Assembly (NCBI GenBank): GCA_022827685.1
Contig: JAJEIH010000038.1
Location: forward strand, 1-57,060
DNA from: Alphaproteobacteria bacterium
GTDB lineage: Bacteria > Pseudomonadota > Alphaproteobacteria > Bin95
DNA: 57,060 nucleotides
Direction of reading: 5' to 3'
The notes under the pieces are model-generated. The model was not told the origin of the DNA, searched no databases, and was given only the letters and a program-made list of their open reading frames with translations. The translations under genes were made by a program, and so were the position numbers. Below, piece by piece: positions 8,002 through 15,576 of the stretch; positions within the stretch are counted from its first letter, which is position 1; each line of letters begins with the position of its first letter.

Positions 8002-9258
8002 TCAGGCGGTGACGCCGTTGAGCGCGTAGTCGAACGCCTCGTAGCTGTGCAGCCGCCTTTCCTCGGCGCGGCGGGCGTAGTCGTCGCTCACCGGGCGGCT
8101 CAGGATGATCGGCACATGGGCCTCGTGCAGGCTGCCATGGGTGCGCAGCCGGTGGCCCTTGAGCCCGCTCAGGTCGTGGTCCGCCTCGCGGGACCCGATG
8201 ACGGTGCGCGCATCGGCCAGCACCGCCAGGTCCCCCTCGCGGCCCCAGGGCAGGTCGAATTCGCGCGACGCCGCCTCGCGGGAAAGCACCCGCTCCACGC
8301 CCGGCGCGTCCGCGACGGCCTCGGCCGCCCGCTCGACCGGCAGCCCCTCGTGGCAATAGACGCGCACGAAGCCGCCGAGCGAGCCGTGATGGCCCACAAA
8401 GGCGTCGGTGATCGGGCAGATGACGGTCGAGGCGCCCGCGCCGCATGCGCTGTCCAGAATGTCCTGCAGCCAGACCACCAGGGGCGCGCCGTCCTCGTCC
8501 GCCTTGTCGTTCATGCCGTGGTCGGCGGTGAGCGCCACGGTCGCGCCCAGCTCCTCGAAGGCGCCGAAGCGCGCGTCCATTTCCGCATAGAAGCGATCGG
8601 CCTCCGGATGCCCCGGCGCGTAGGCGTGCTGGATATAGTCGGTGAGCGAGAGGTAGAGCATGTCCGGGCGGCGCTCCTCCAGCAGCTTCAGCCCGGCGTC
8701 CAGCACGAACAGCGAGAGGTCCGCCGAATACATGTCCGGCAGCGGCTGGCCGACGAAGCCGAGCGCGTCCTCGATGCCGTTCTCCGCCATCGTGCAGCGG
8801 TCGGCATGCTGCGAGGAAAAGCTGACCGAGCCGGCGGAAAGGTCCATGCCCTTCTGGAGCTGGCGGCGGAGCTTGTCCTTGGCGGTGATCGAGGCGACCC
8901 GCAGGCCGGCGCGCGAGAACTCGCTCATCACCGAGTTGACCTCCAGCAATTCGGGGCCTGTCATCACCACCGGCTCGTTCGTCGCGCGGTCGAGGTAGAA
9001 ATTGCCGGAGATGCCATGCACCGAGGCCGGGCGGCCGGTGACGATCGACATGTTGTTGGGGCAGGTGAAGCTCGGCATGGTGCCCTCTGCCACCGTATGG
9101 AAGCCGCCCCGCATGTAGCGGGCGATATTGGGCAGGATGCCCGCCTTGAGCCCGTGCTCGATATAGGCCGGGTCCCCGCCGTCGATGCACACCACGACCA
9201 GCGGCCGTTCGGGCCGGCGGTACTCGGTGCCGTTCACTTCCAGTCTGTCGCTCGTCAT
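8002..9258 (-). CDS. phnA: phosphonoacetate hydrolase (418 aa)
   Basis: Alkaline-phosphatase-superfamily enzyme that splits phosphonoacetate to acetate and phosphate, the last step of 2-aminoethylphosphonate breakdown through phosphonoacetaldehyde. The first metal ligand is Asp26 (CIDGGDP). The nucleophilic Thr is Thr65 in MPSFTCPNN, and further metal ligands lie in LTDYIQHAYAPG and TADHGMND. The length matches characterised PhnA proteins. No phosphonate transporter, PhnW or PhnY lies nearby. It starts 4 bases after the trxB stop, so it is probably read from the trxB promoter. Other phosphodiesterase-like members of the superfamily are possible but fit less well. Confidence 0.82.
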   Translation of the reverse strand: MTSDRLEVNGTEYRRPERPLVVVCIDGGDPAYIEHGLKAGILPNIARYMRGGFHTVAEGTMPSFTCPNNMSIVTGRPASVHGISGNFYLDRATNEPVVMTGPELLEVNSVMSEFSRAGLRVASITAKDKLRRQLQKGMDLSAGSVSFSSQHADRCTMAENGIEDALGFVGQPLPDMYSADLSLFVLDAGLKLLEERRPDMLYLSLTDYIQHAYAPGHPEADRFYAEMDARFGAFEELGATVALTADHGMNDKADEDGAPLVVWLQDILDSACGAGASTVICPITDAFVGHHGSLGGFVRVYCHEGLPVERAAEAVADAPGVERVLSREAASREFDLPWGREGDLAVLADARTVIGSREADHDLSGLKGHRLRTHGSLHEAHVPIILSRPVSDDYARRAEERRLHSYEAFDYALNGVTA

Positions 9259-9262
9259 GCCG

Positions 9263-10207
9263 CTACTCCATCGCCGCCAGGTATTTCTCGGCCTCCAGCG
9301 CCGCCATGCAGCCGAGGCCGGCGGCGGTGACGGCCTGGCGGAAGACCTTGTCCTTCACGTCGCCCGCCGCGAACACGCCCGGCAGGGAGGTAATCGTGCT
9401 GTCCGGGCGGGTGATGAGATAGCCCTCTTCGTCCATCTCCAGCAGCCCCCGGAAGATGTCGGTGTTGGGGCGGTGGCCGATGGCGATGAACACGCCGTCC
9501 ACGGCGCGCTCGGTCACGGCGCCGGTCTTCACATGGCGCAGCTTCGCACCGGTGACGCCTGCCGGCTCGCCGCCGCCCAGCACCTCCTCCAGCACCGTGT
9601 CCCAGACCATTTCGACCTTGTCGTTGCGGAACAGCCGCTCCTGGAGGATTTTCTCCGCCCTCAGGCTGTCGCGCCGGTGGACCACCGAGACCCTGCTGGC
9701 ATGGTTGGTGAGGTAGAGCGCCTCCTCGACCGCCGTGTTGCCGCCGCCCACCACCAGCACCTCGCGGTCGCGGAAGAAGAAGCCGTCGCAGGTGGCGCAG
9801 GCCGAGACGCCGAAGCCCCGGAAGCGCTCTTCGCTCGGCAGGCCCAGCCATTTCGCCTCCGCGCCCGTCGAGATCACGACCGCGTCGGCTGTATAGACCT
9901 GCCCGCCGTCGCCCTTGCAGACCATCGGCCGGGCGTCGAAGTCGCATTCGACGATCATGTCGAAATAGGTCTCCGTGCCGACATGCCGGGCCTGCGCCTC
10001 CATCTGCTCCATCAGCCACGGGCCCTGGATCACGTCGGCGAAGCCCGGATAGTTCTCCACATCGGTGGTGATGGTGAGCTGCCCGCCCGGCGCCATGCCC
10101 TGCACCAGGCCGGGCCTGAGCGCGGCGCGCGCGGCATAGATGGCGGCCGTGTAGCCGGCCGGGCCGGAGCCGAGGATCAGCACCCTGTGGTGGATGGGGT
10201 CGGCCAT
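9263..10207 (-). CDS. trxB: thioredoxin-disulfide reductase (314 aa)
   Basis: NADPH- and FAD-dependent reductase of thioredoxin in the cytoplasm. The N-terminal FAD motif GSGPAG (13-18), the redox-active CATC (Cys137-Cys140) and the NADPH motif GGGNTA (154-159) lie in the order expected for low-molecular-weight TrxB. The C-terminal FAD-binding GVFAAGDVKD is present. Length is normal. The gene is divergent from the SDR gene at 10295 and leads a likely two-gene operon with phnA. Confidence 0.95.
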   Translation of the reverse strand: MADPIHHRVLILGSGPAGYTAAIYAARAALRPGLVQGMAPGGQLTITTDVENYPGFADVIQGPWLMEQMEAQARHVGTETYFDMIVECDFDARPMVCKGDGGQVYTADAVVISTGAEAKWLGLPSEERFRGFGVSACATCDGFFFRDREVLVVGGGNTAVEEALYLTNHASRVSVVHRRDSLRAEKILQERLFRNDKVEMVWDTVLEEVLGGGEPAGVTGAKLRHVKTGAVTERAVDGVFIAIGHRPNTDIFRGLLEMDEEGYLITRPDSTITSLPGVFAAGDVKDKVFRQAVTAAGLGCMAALEAEKYLAAME

Positions 10208-10294
10208 GTCGTCTCACCTCGTAATCGGGGCCGCCGGACTGGCGCGGCGGGCCCGCTCATGTAGCATGGCCGGAAAAGGGAGGCACGGGGACAG

Positions 10295-11080
10295 ATGAGG
10301 ACCATCGTGACAGGCGCGGCGCGCGGCATCGGGCGGGCGGTTTGCCGGAGGCTCGCGCAGGATGCGAGGCGGAGCAACAGGCCGGCGCATATCGCCGCGG
10401 TGGACCGCGCGCATGAGGACGAGCTGGAGGCCCTGCTCGCTGAACTGCGCGAGGAGGGCGTCGAGGCCACGCCCTTCATGGGCGATCTCGGCGACCCGGA
10501 GGAGCCTGCGCGCATCGTTGCGGAGGCGGCCGGCGCGATGGGCGGCATCGACGCGCTGGTCTCCAATGCCGGCCTCGCCGCGCCCGCCCCGCTGACCCGG
10601 CTCGGGCTCGACGAGTGGGACCTCACCATGAACGTCAACACCCGCGCGACCTGGCTGCTCGGCAAGGCGGCGCATCCGCATCTGAAGGAAAGCGGGGGCG
10701 CCATCGCCGTCACGGCCTCCATGTCCGGCATGAACCCGCATAGCGGCATGGGCGCCTATTCGGCGAGCAAGGCCGGCGTCATCATCCTCGCCAAGCAGAT
10801 GGCGCAGGAATGGGCGGCGGACGGCATCCGCGTCAACTGCGTCTCGCCCGGCCTCGTGCGCACCATGATGACCGAGGCGATGTATGCGGACCCCGAGGTG
10901 AAGGCGGCGCGCGAGGCGCTGGTGCCGATGGGCCGGGTGGCCCAGCCGGAGGACATAGCCGACATCATCGCCTTCCTGCTCGGCCCCGATTCCCGCTATG
11001 TCACCGGGCAGGTGATCCTGACCGACGGCGGGCTTGCGGAATCCGTCTTCAACCACATTCCCGGCCGCCCGCGTTCGTGA
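10295..11080 (+). CDS. SDR family NAD(P)-dependent oxidoreductase (261 aa)
   Basis: Classical short-chain dehydrogenase/reductase, similar to 3-oxoacyl-ACP reductase-like enzymes. The cofactor motif TGAARGIG (6-13), structural NAG (91-93), catalytic Ser142 and the YxxxK pair Tyr155/Lys159 are all in place, and the C-terminus has the usual TGQVILTDGG. The natural substrate cannot be told from sequence. An AGGGAGG-like site precedes the ATG. It is followed by a likely hairpin terminator and then the long non-coding region, so it is probably monocistronic. Confidence 0.88.
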   Translation: MRTIVTGAARGIGRAVCRRLAQDARRSNRPAHIAAVDRAHEDELEALLAELREEGVEATPFMGDLGDPEEPARIVAEAAGAMGGIDALVSNAGLAAPAPLTRLGLDEWDLTMNVNTRATWLLGKAAHPHLKESGGAIAVTASMSGMNPHSGMGAYSASKAGVIILAKQMAQEWAADGIRVNCVSPGLVRTMMTEAMYADPEVKAAREALVPMGRVAQPEDIADIIAFLLGPDSRYVTGQVILTDGGLAESVFNHIPGRPRS

Positions 11081-11113
11081 GGGCCGCCGGCGGAGCGCTG
11101 CCGGCCCTTCTTT
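11081..11113 (+). terminator. probable rho-independent terminator after the SDR gene
   Basis: GGGCCG (11081-11086) pairs with CGGCCC (11102-11107) around a GC-rich loop that can fold further, and the stem is followed by TTCTTT. The hairpin starts at the base after the SDR stop codon. Confidence 0.5.
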
Positions 11114-11201
11114 CCCAGGAGGAGCGAGGGGACGCTTCGGCAAGCCGGGCACCATGTTCTTCCCGTCCGGGGAAGCGGCGGGCGGAGCGGCCTCCTGCAC
11201 C

Positions 11202-11231
11202 GTGTCATGAAGTGTCATGGAATGTCATGAT
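11202..11231. repeat. three tandem 10-base repeats (consensus RTGTCATGRW)
   Basis: GTGTCATGAA, GTGTCATGGA and ATGTCATGAT follow each other without gaps, so the TGTCATG core recurs once per DNA helical turn. Phasing of this type is typical of protein-binding arrays such as iterons or multi-site operators. The partner protein is unknown. Confidence 0.6.
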
Positions 11232-11408
11232 CCGCATGCGGGCGGCGCATATCCTGTGGTCCTTCCGGGCATAAGGCTGCCGTTCGTCTCCCTCCCTCGC
11301 CTGCGGGGAAGGCTTGCCCCGGACAGCGATCCGAGGGCCGGGGCGGGAGGGCTTCTCTCAACCCGGCAGGGCTGTTTACCGAAATTGTGTCTGTCTGCAT
11401 CCCGAACA

Positions 11409-11452
11409 CCGTTCCTTCCTCCCGTTTCGTTCCACTCCGTTCCTTCCTCCCG
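11409..11452. repeat. 16-base direct repeat, two copies 28 bases apart
   Basis: The sequence CCGTTCCTTCCTCCCG occurs at 11409-11424 and again, identically, at 11437-11452. The 12 bases between them (11425-11436) contain another CGTTCC, giving a pyrimidine-rich cluster. Confidence 0.6.
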
Positions 11453-11630
11453 CAGCCGACGCGGCCCATGCGGCGGGACCCTGATTCGCGCGTATCCCGC
11501 GCGCCCGTGCCCGCGCGTCCCGGCGCGCGTTTCGCGGCGGCGCGGTTTGCGCGCCTGATTGCGCCTGCGCGCCCGTGCGCGCGAGGCCGGACGCAGGGCG
11601 CACGTCTCCCGTCGGCTTCCCGGGGTCTTT

Positions 11631-11646
11631 TTCGCGCCGGCGCGAA
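11631..11646. repeat. perfect 16-base palindrome
   Basis: TTCGCGCC is followed directly by its reverse complement GGCGCGAA. It is preceded by TTT on the plus strand but not followed by a T-run on either strand, so a terminator is unlikely; a dimeric protein site is more plausible. Confidence 0.5.
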
Positions 11647-11691
11647 CCGGCAGGGGGAGCGGTTCCGCGGATGCCGTTCCCCTACACCGGC

Positions 11692-11722
11692 CTTATATGG
11701 CCGCCAGGGATGACAATGTCAA
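11692..11722 (-). promoter_or_regulatory. possible leftward sigma-70-type promoter
   Basis: On the minus strand a perfect TTGACA (11722-11717) is followed by TATAAG (11697-11692). The 19-base spacer is longer than ideal. It would drive transcription leftward into the non-coding region, where no protein gene is seen, so it would make an untranslated RNA if active. Confidence 0.3.
11711..11721. repeat. 11-base palindrome overlapping the leftward -35
   Basis: TGACA-A-TGTCA is a perfect inverted repeat. It overlaps the TTGACA of the candidate leftward promoter, the usual place for a repressor site, and lies at the edge of the AT-rich core. Confidence 0.4.
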
Positions 11723-11899
11723 GCCAGTAAAAAGAATTATTTCTAATATGATGAACAAATATCGATTCCGGTCGTGGTCAGCGCCGTATTGCCGGGCCGG
11801 CGGCAGAGGGGAGGCGCAGCGGCCGACCTGCGGGATAGTGCCGGCGGGCCGGGACGCTTATAGTCCGGCGCCTGTTCTTCCCGACTGGAGCGAGAGCCT

Positions 11900-12616
11900 A
11901 TGGAACTCGTCTTTCGCGACGACGCCTATGCGCGGGCCTGCGACGCCGTGGTGACGGCCGCCGGGCCCGCCGGCGTCGCGCTCGACCGCACCGTGTTCTA
12001 CCCGACCGGCGGCGGTCAGCCGGGCGATACCGGCCGGCTGGTGGACGAAAGCGGCGCGGTCTTCGCCGTGCTGCCGGCGGTGAAGGGCGAGGGGGACTCC
12101 GTGCTGCATCCCCTCCCGGAGGGCGCTGCGCCGCCCGCCGTCGGGGCGAAGGTGCGGGCGGAGATCGACTGGGAACGGCGCTACCGCCACATGCGCATGC
12201 ACACCTGCCTGCATCTGCTCTCGGCGGTCGTGACGGGTGGCGTCACCGGCGGCGCGGTCGGCGAGGCGAAGAGCCGGCTCGATTTCGACCTGCCGGACAC
12301 GGCGCTTGACAAGGAGGCGCTCGGCAAGGCGCTGAATGCGCTCATCGAGGCCGACCACTCCGTGGTCCCGCGCTGGATCGACGAGGCCGAACTCGACGCC
12401 AACCCGGAGCTGGTGCGCACCATGTCGGTGCAGCCGCCGCGCGGTGCCGGGCGGGTGCGCGTGCTGGAGATCGGGGCTGCCGTGGACCTGCAGCCCTGCG
12501 GCGGCACCCATGTCGCGCGCACCGGGGAGATCGGGCGCGTGCGCATCGGCAAGATCGAGAACAAGGGCCGGCGCAACCGGCGCATCAATGTCCATCTGGA
12601 GGAGGAGGGCGCATGA
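11900..12616 (+). CDS. alanyl-tRNA editing protein AlaX-like (238 aa)
   Basis: Free-standing editing domain that deacylates mischarged Ser- or Gly-tRNA(Ala), homologous to the editing and C-terminal part of alanyl-tRNA synthetase. The zinc site is complete: HMRMH with His97 and His101, then CGGTH with Cys200 and His204. The conserved TVFYPTGGGQPGDTG segment (31-45) binds the substrate end. The length fits the class that has an N-terminal beta-barrel plus the SAD domain. The stop overlaps the sulfurtransferase start (ATGA at 12613). It is the first gene of a coupled three-gene set with two sulfur enzymes. Confidence 0.88.
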   Translation: MELVFRDDAYARACDAVVTAAGPAGVALDRTVFYPTGGGQPGDTGRLVDESGAVFAVLPAVKGEGDSVLHPLPEGAAPPAVGAKVRAEIDWERRYRHMRMHTCLHLLSAVVTGGVTGGAVGEAKSRLDFDLPDTALDKEALGKALNALIEADHSVVPRWIDEAELDANPELVRTMSVQPPRGAGRVRVLEIGAAVDLQPCGGTHVARTGEIGRVRIGKIENKGRRNRRINVHLEEEGA

Positions 12617-13419
12617 GCGCGCTGATCTCCACGGAGGAGCTGGCCGCGAGGCTGGGCCGGGTCGTGCTGCTGGACGGCAGCCACCACCTGCCGACCGCCG
12701 GGCGCGACGCCGGGGCGGAGTTCCTGGAGGCGCATATTCCGGGCGCGCGCTTCTTCGACATAGACGGCGTGGCCGACCGCGCGAGCGACCTGCCGCACAT
12801 GCTGCCCGGCGAGAAGGAATTCGCGCTCGCCATGGGGGCGATGGGGATCGGGCGCGACGACGAGGTCGTGGTCTATGACACGGTCGGCACCACGGGTGCG
12901 GCGCGCGTCTGGTGGACCTTCCGGGCTTTCGGCCACGAGCGCGTGCGCGTGCTCGACGGCGGCCTGCCGAAATGGCTTGCCGAGGGCCGCCCCGTCGAGG
13001 CGGGCTATGCGGCCGAGGCGCGGCCGGCGCTGGTGCGCGCGTGGGAAGACATGCTGGCCAACATCGCGAGCCGCGCCGAACAGGTGCTGGATGCGCGCAG
13101 CGCCGGGCGCTTCCACGGCACCGAGCCGGAGCCGAGGGCCGGCATGCGCAGCGGCCACATCCCCGGCAGCCTCAACCTGCCCTACACGGAGATTCTGGAC
13201 CCGGAGAGCCGCACCTTCCGGGACAGGGCGGCGCTCCGCGCGGCCTTCGAGGCGGCGGGGCTCGACCTCGACAGGCCGGTGGCGACGACCTGCGGCTCCG
13301 GGGTGACGGCCGCCGTGCTGGCGCTCGGGCTTTACGAACTGGGACGCACCGATGCGGCCGTCTATGACGGCTCATGGAGCGAATGGGGATCGCGAGAGGA
13401 CACGCCGGTAGAGACATGA
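12613..13419 (+). CDS. sseA: 3-mercaptopyruvate/thiosulfate sulfurtransferase (268 aa)
   Basis: Two-domain rhodanese that moves sulfane sulfur from 3-mercaptopyruvate (or thiosulfate) to an acceptor. The N-terminal inactive rhodanese domain covers roughly residues 5-130; the C-terminal catalytic domain (about 150-265) carries the active loop CGSGVT with Cys227. The CG(S/T)GV loop favours mercaptopyruvate over thiosulfate by family knowledge. Length is slightly below E. coli SseA. It overlaps its neighbours by 4 bases on both sides (ATGA at 12613 and 13416). Confidence 0.87.
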   Translation: MSALISTEELAARLGRVVLLDGSHHLPTAGRDAGAEFLEAHIPGARFFDIDGVADRASDLPHMLPGEKEFALAMGAMGIGRDDEVVVYDTVGTTGAARVWWTFRAFGHERVRVLDGGLPKWLAEGRPVEAGYAAEARPALVRAWEDMLANIASRAEQVLDARSAGRFHGTEPEPRAGMRSGHIPGSLNLPYTEILDPESRTFRDRAALRAAFEAAGLDLDRPVATTCGSGVTAAVLALGLYELGRTDAAVYDGSWSEWGSREDTPVET

Positions 13420-14591
13420 CAGAGGGAAAACGCCCGGACACGGTGCTCACGCATGCGGGGCGCCATCCGCACGACTTCTTCGGCGTGGTCAACACGCCGG
13501 TCTTCCACGCCTCGACGATCCTGTCCCGCACGGTCGCCGAGCGCCTCGCCCCCAAGGGCCCGCGCGACCCGGCCTACGGGCGGCGCGGCACGCCCACCAT
13601 GTTCACCCTGGAGGACACGGTGGCGGAGATCGAGGGCGCGGCGGGCGCGGTCATCTGTCCCTCCGGCATGGCGGCGGTCGCGCTCGGCTACTCCTCCATG
13701 CTCTCGGCCGGCGACCATGTGCTGGTGGCGGACTGCGTCTATGCCCCGGCGCGGCGCTACGCCACCGAGGCGCTGCCGCGCCACGGCATCGGCGCCACCT
13801 TCTTCGACCCCGGCATCGGCGCCGGCATCGCGGAACTGATGCGCCCGGAGACCAAGCTGGTCTATCTGGAGGCGCCCGGCTCGCAGACCTTCGAGATGCA
13901 GGACGTGCCGGCGATCGCGGAAGCCGCCCATGCCCGCGGGGCGCGCGTCGCCATCGACAACACCTGGGCGACGCCGCTCTTCTTCAAGCCGTTCGACCAC
14001 GGCGCGGACCTCTCCATCCACGCCGCGACCAAATATATCGTGGGCCATTCCGACGCGATGCTGGGGGTCGTCACCTGCCGCGACGCCGAAACGCTCGAAA
14101 TGGTGCGCGCCTGGTGGAACATGACCGGGCTCTGCGCCGGCCCGGACGACATCTATCTCGGTACGCGCGGCATCCGCACCATGAGCGTCCGCCTCGCCCG
14201 CCACCAGGAGAACGCGATGCGGGTCGCGACCTGGCTGCAGGGCCGGCCGGAGGTCGAGCGGGTGCTCTACCCCGCGCTGCCGGACGACCCGGGCCATGCG
14301 ATCTGGAAGCGGGACTTCACCGGCGCGTCCGGCCTGTTCGGCCTGCTGCTCAATCCGGCGGGCCCGGAGGCGGTGGCGGCGATGCTCGACGGGCTGGAGC
14401 TGTTCGGCATGGGATCGAGCTGGGGCGGCTTCGAGAGCCTGATCGTGCCGAGCGACCCCTCGGCCTGGCGCACGGCCACCGTCTGGAACCCCGCCGGCCC
14501 GCTGCTCCGCCTGCATATCGGCCTCGAAGACCCCGACGACCTGATCGCCGACCTCGAAGCCGGCTTCGCAAGGCTCCGCGCGGCAGGGTAG
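13416..14591 (+). CDS. metC: cystathionine beta-lyase (391 aa)
   Basis: PLP enzyme of the Cys/Met metabolism family that cleaves cystathionine to homocysteine, pyruvate and ammonia. The phosphate-anchoring YGRRGTPT begins at Tyr54, the PLP aspartate lies in IDNTWATP (Asp181) and the Schiff-base Lys is Lys206 in AATKYIVGHSD. NTPVFHASTI and the WGGFESLI tail are typical of the alphaproteobacterial MetC branch rather than cystathionine gamma-synthase. The ATG at 13416 is chosen because it overlaps the sulfurtransferase stop and matches the family start; an in-frame upstream ATG at 13374 would add 14 residues inside sseA. Confidence 0.88.
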   Translation: MTEGKRPDTVLTHAGRHPHDFFGVVNTPVFHASTILSRTVAERLAPKGPRDPAYGRRGTPTMFTLEDTVAEIEGAAGAVICPSGMAAVALGYSSMLSAGDHVLVADCVYAPARRYATEALPRHGIGATFFDPGIGAGIAELMRPETKLVYLEAPGSQTFEMQDVPAIAEAAHARGARVAIDNTWATPLFFKPFDHGADLSIHAATKYIVGHSDAMLGVVTCRDAETLEMVRAWWNMTGLCAGPDDIYLGTRGIRTMSVRLARHQENAMRVATWLQGRPEVERVLYPALPDDPGHAIWKRDFTGASGLFGLLLNPAGPEAVAAMLDGLELFGMGSSWGGFESLIVPSDPSAWRTATVWNPAGPLLRLHIGLEDPDDLIADLEAGFARLRAAG

Positions 14592-14657
14592 CGCGCGGTC
14601 CTTGCGAGGCGTTACCCTGCCGGCGGGGCGTCCGCGAGGGCCAAAGACGCCATACCC

Positions 14658-15263
14658 TCAGGAACTATCGTAGCTGTCTTCGAAGTCCTCCCTGCCTTCC
14701 TCGCTGCGGCGGTCGAAGACATGGCGCGGCGGCGTGCGCCCGGTTTCTTCGATCCGGTCGAACAGGTCGTCGGCCGAGGAAATCACCTCAAGCCGTTCCA
14801 GCGCCATGGCGAAAGACCATGTCGTCATGACGCGAACATACGGGCCGAAGTCCATTTTCATCACATTCGCGTCTTCGAACAGGACAAGGGCCGTGGCGTC
14901 ACGCGAGAGTGTGTTGCGGAGTTCGTCCGCCATTTCCCTGATTGCGTTCTCGCCGGCGTCCTGGATCTTGCTGCGTCGGCGGAAACGCGCTCGTTCCTTC
15001 TCCGGCACGAACTGAAGAAGCTCGCGGTTCTGTTTCAGCAGCGCCCCGTATGTGGTTTCGACGACACGTATGCGGTTTTCGCCCTTTGCAATCCACTCCG
15101 TCAGGACCGCCAGGTCCGGCGCGTCCTGAGGACCGTCCATCAATTCGACCTGCACCGCGTCCGTAATCAGTATCTGGCTCTTGAACCGGTCGATCAGGTC
15201 GAGCCGTCCGATGCGGGCGAGCGAAATCAGCGGCCCGGTGTCGGGCATCACCACCGCGATCAT
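14658..15263 (-). CDS. PIN-domain-like toxin candidate (201 aa)
   Basis: The N-terminus (VMPDTGPLISLARIGRLDLI) is the signature first strand of PIN ribonucleases, with metal-binding Asp8. A later acidic patch (LFEDANVMKMDF) fits the second half of the fold. At 201 residues it is longer than most VapC-type toxins (130-160), and the tail is charged and probably disordered. Its start overlaps the preceding small gene by 4 bases (ATGA, 15260-15263), the layout expected of a toxin placed second in an antitoxin-toxin operon. Function is inferred from fold and context; not all four acidic residues can be assigned with certainty. Confidence 0.7.
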   Translation of the reverse strand: MIAVVMPDTGPLISLARIGRLDLIDRFKSQILITDAVQVELMDGPQDAPDLAVLTEWIAKGENRIRVVETTYGALLKQNRELLQFVPEKERARFRRRSKIQDAGENAIREMADELRNTLSRDATALVLFEDANVMKMDFGPYVRVMTTWSFAMALERLEVISSADDLFDRIEETGRTPPRHVFDRRSEEGREDFEDSYDSS

Positions 15264-15508
15264 TTCGGCCGAGCGTCCGATACCGGGAGTCCCAGCGCTT
15301 CAGCCAGCATGGGGAGGGCCTCGGCGACTTCGCGCTCGACCTCGTCTTCGCGGCCGCGGCCGCGCGGCAACCGCCAGCCGCAGTCCGCCATGGCGTTCAG
15401 CAGGTCGCGGAAGCTGTCCACGCCGATACCGCGCATCGCTTCGCGCGAGCCGATGCGCCCTTCCGAGTAGGCCTGGAGGAATTCGGCTGCGGTTATGAGC
15501 TTCTTCAT
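15260..15508 (-). CDS. small antitoxin-like protein, UPF0175-like (82 aa)
   Basis: The first gene of the PIN pair. The sequence EGRIGSREAMRGIGVDSFR resembles the helix-turn-helix of UPF0175-type antitoxins, which sit upstream of PIN or DUF3368 toxins. The second half is acidic and could wrap the toxin. The start is ATG 15508, with GGGGCGG just upstream. The gene stops inside the toxin start. Similarity is by pattern only. Confidence 0.62.
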   Translation of the reverse strand: MKKLITAAEFLQAYSEGRIGSREAMRGIGVDSFRDLLNAMADCGWRLPRGRGREDEVEREVAEALPMLAEALGLPVSDARPK

Positions 15509-15512
15509 TGCC

Positions 15513-15528
15513 GCCCCTTTTCCGGGGC
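15513..15528. promoter_or_regulatory. inverted repeat over the antitoxin ribosome-binding site
   Basis: GCCCC (15513-15517) and GGGGC (15524-15528) are separated by 6 bases and begin 5 bases upstream of the antitoxin ATG, covering its GGGGC Shine-Dalgarno. It could be the autoregulatory operator of the toxin-antitoxin operon or an RNA hairpin limiting its translation. Confidence 0.4.
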
Positions 15529-15576
15529 CCTGTTCGCCCGCCTCTCCATATAGGCGATCGCTATCCTCTCTCCAAG

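Larger units (their letters stand above)
11081..11899. other. 819-base non-coding region with repeats and an AT-rich core
   Basis: No open frame here looks like a real protein; the frames present are low-complexity Arg/Ala/Pro shadows. The stretch holds a terminator-like hairpin, three phased 10-base repeats (11202-11231), a 16-base direct repeat pair (11409-11452), a very CG-rich tract (about 11500-11600), a perfect 16-base palindrome (11631-11646), a smaller palindrome (11711-11721) and a strongly AT-rich segment (about 11705-11770) unlike the flanks. A leftward promoter-like pair lies at 11692-11722. I could not match it to 6S RNA, RNase P RNA, tmRNA, SRP RNA or a tRNA. No DnaA-box-like sequence was seen. 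Confidence 0.6.

Noticed and set aside
11631-11646. Terminator reading of the 16-base palindrome
   Set aside because: Neither strand has a T-run after the stem, so it was listed as a repeat only.
11081-11899. Replication origin
   Set aside because: The repeats plus AT-rich core are suggestive, but no DnaA-box-like sequence and no neighbouring dnaA, parAB, hemE or replication gene was seen.
11215-11954. Several frames of 70-150 codons in the long non-coding region
   Set aside because: Products are Arg/Pro/Ala-rich, overlap each other on both strands, lack ribosome sites and match no family pattern.
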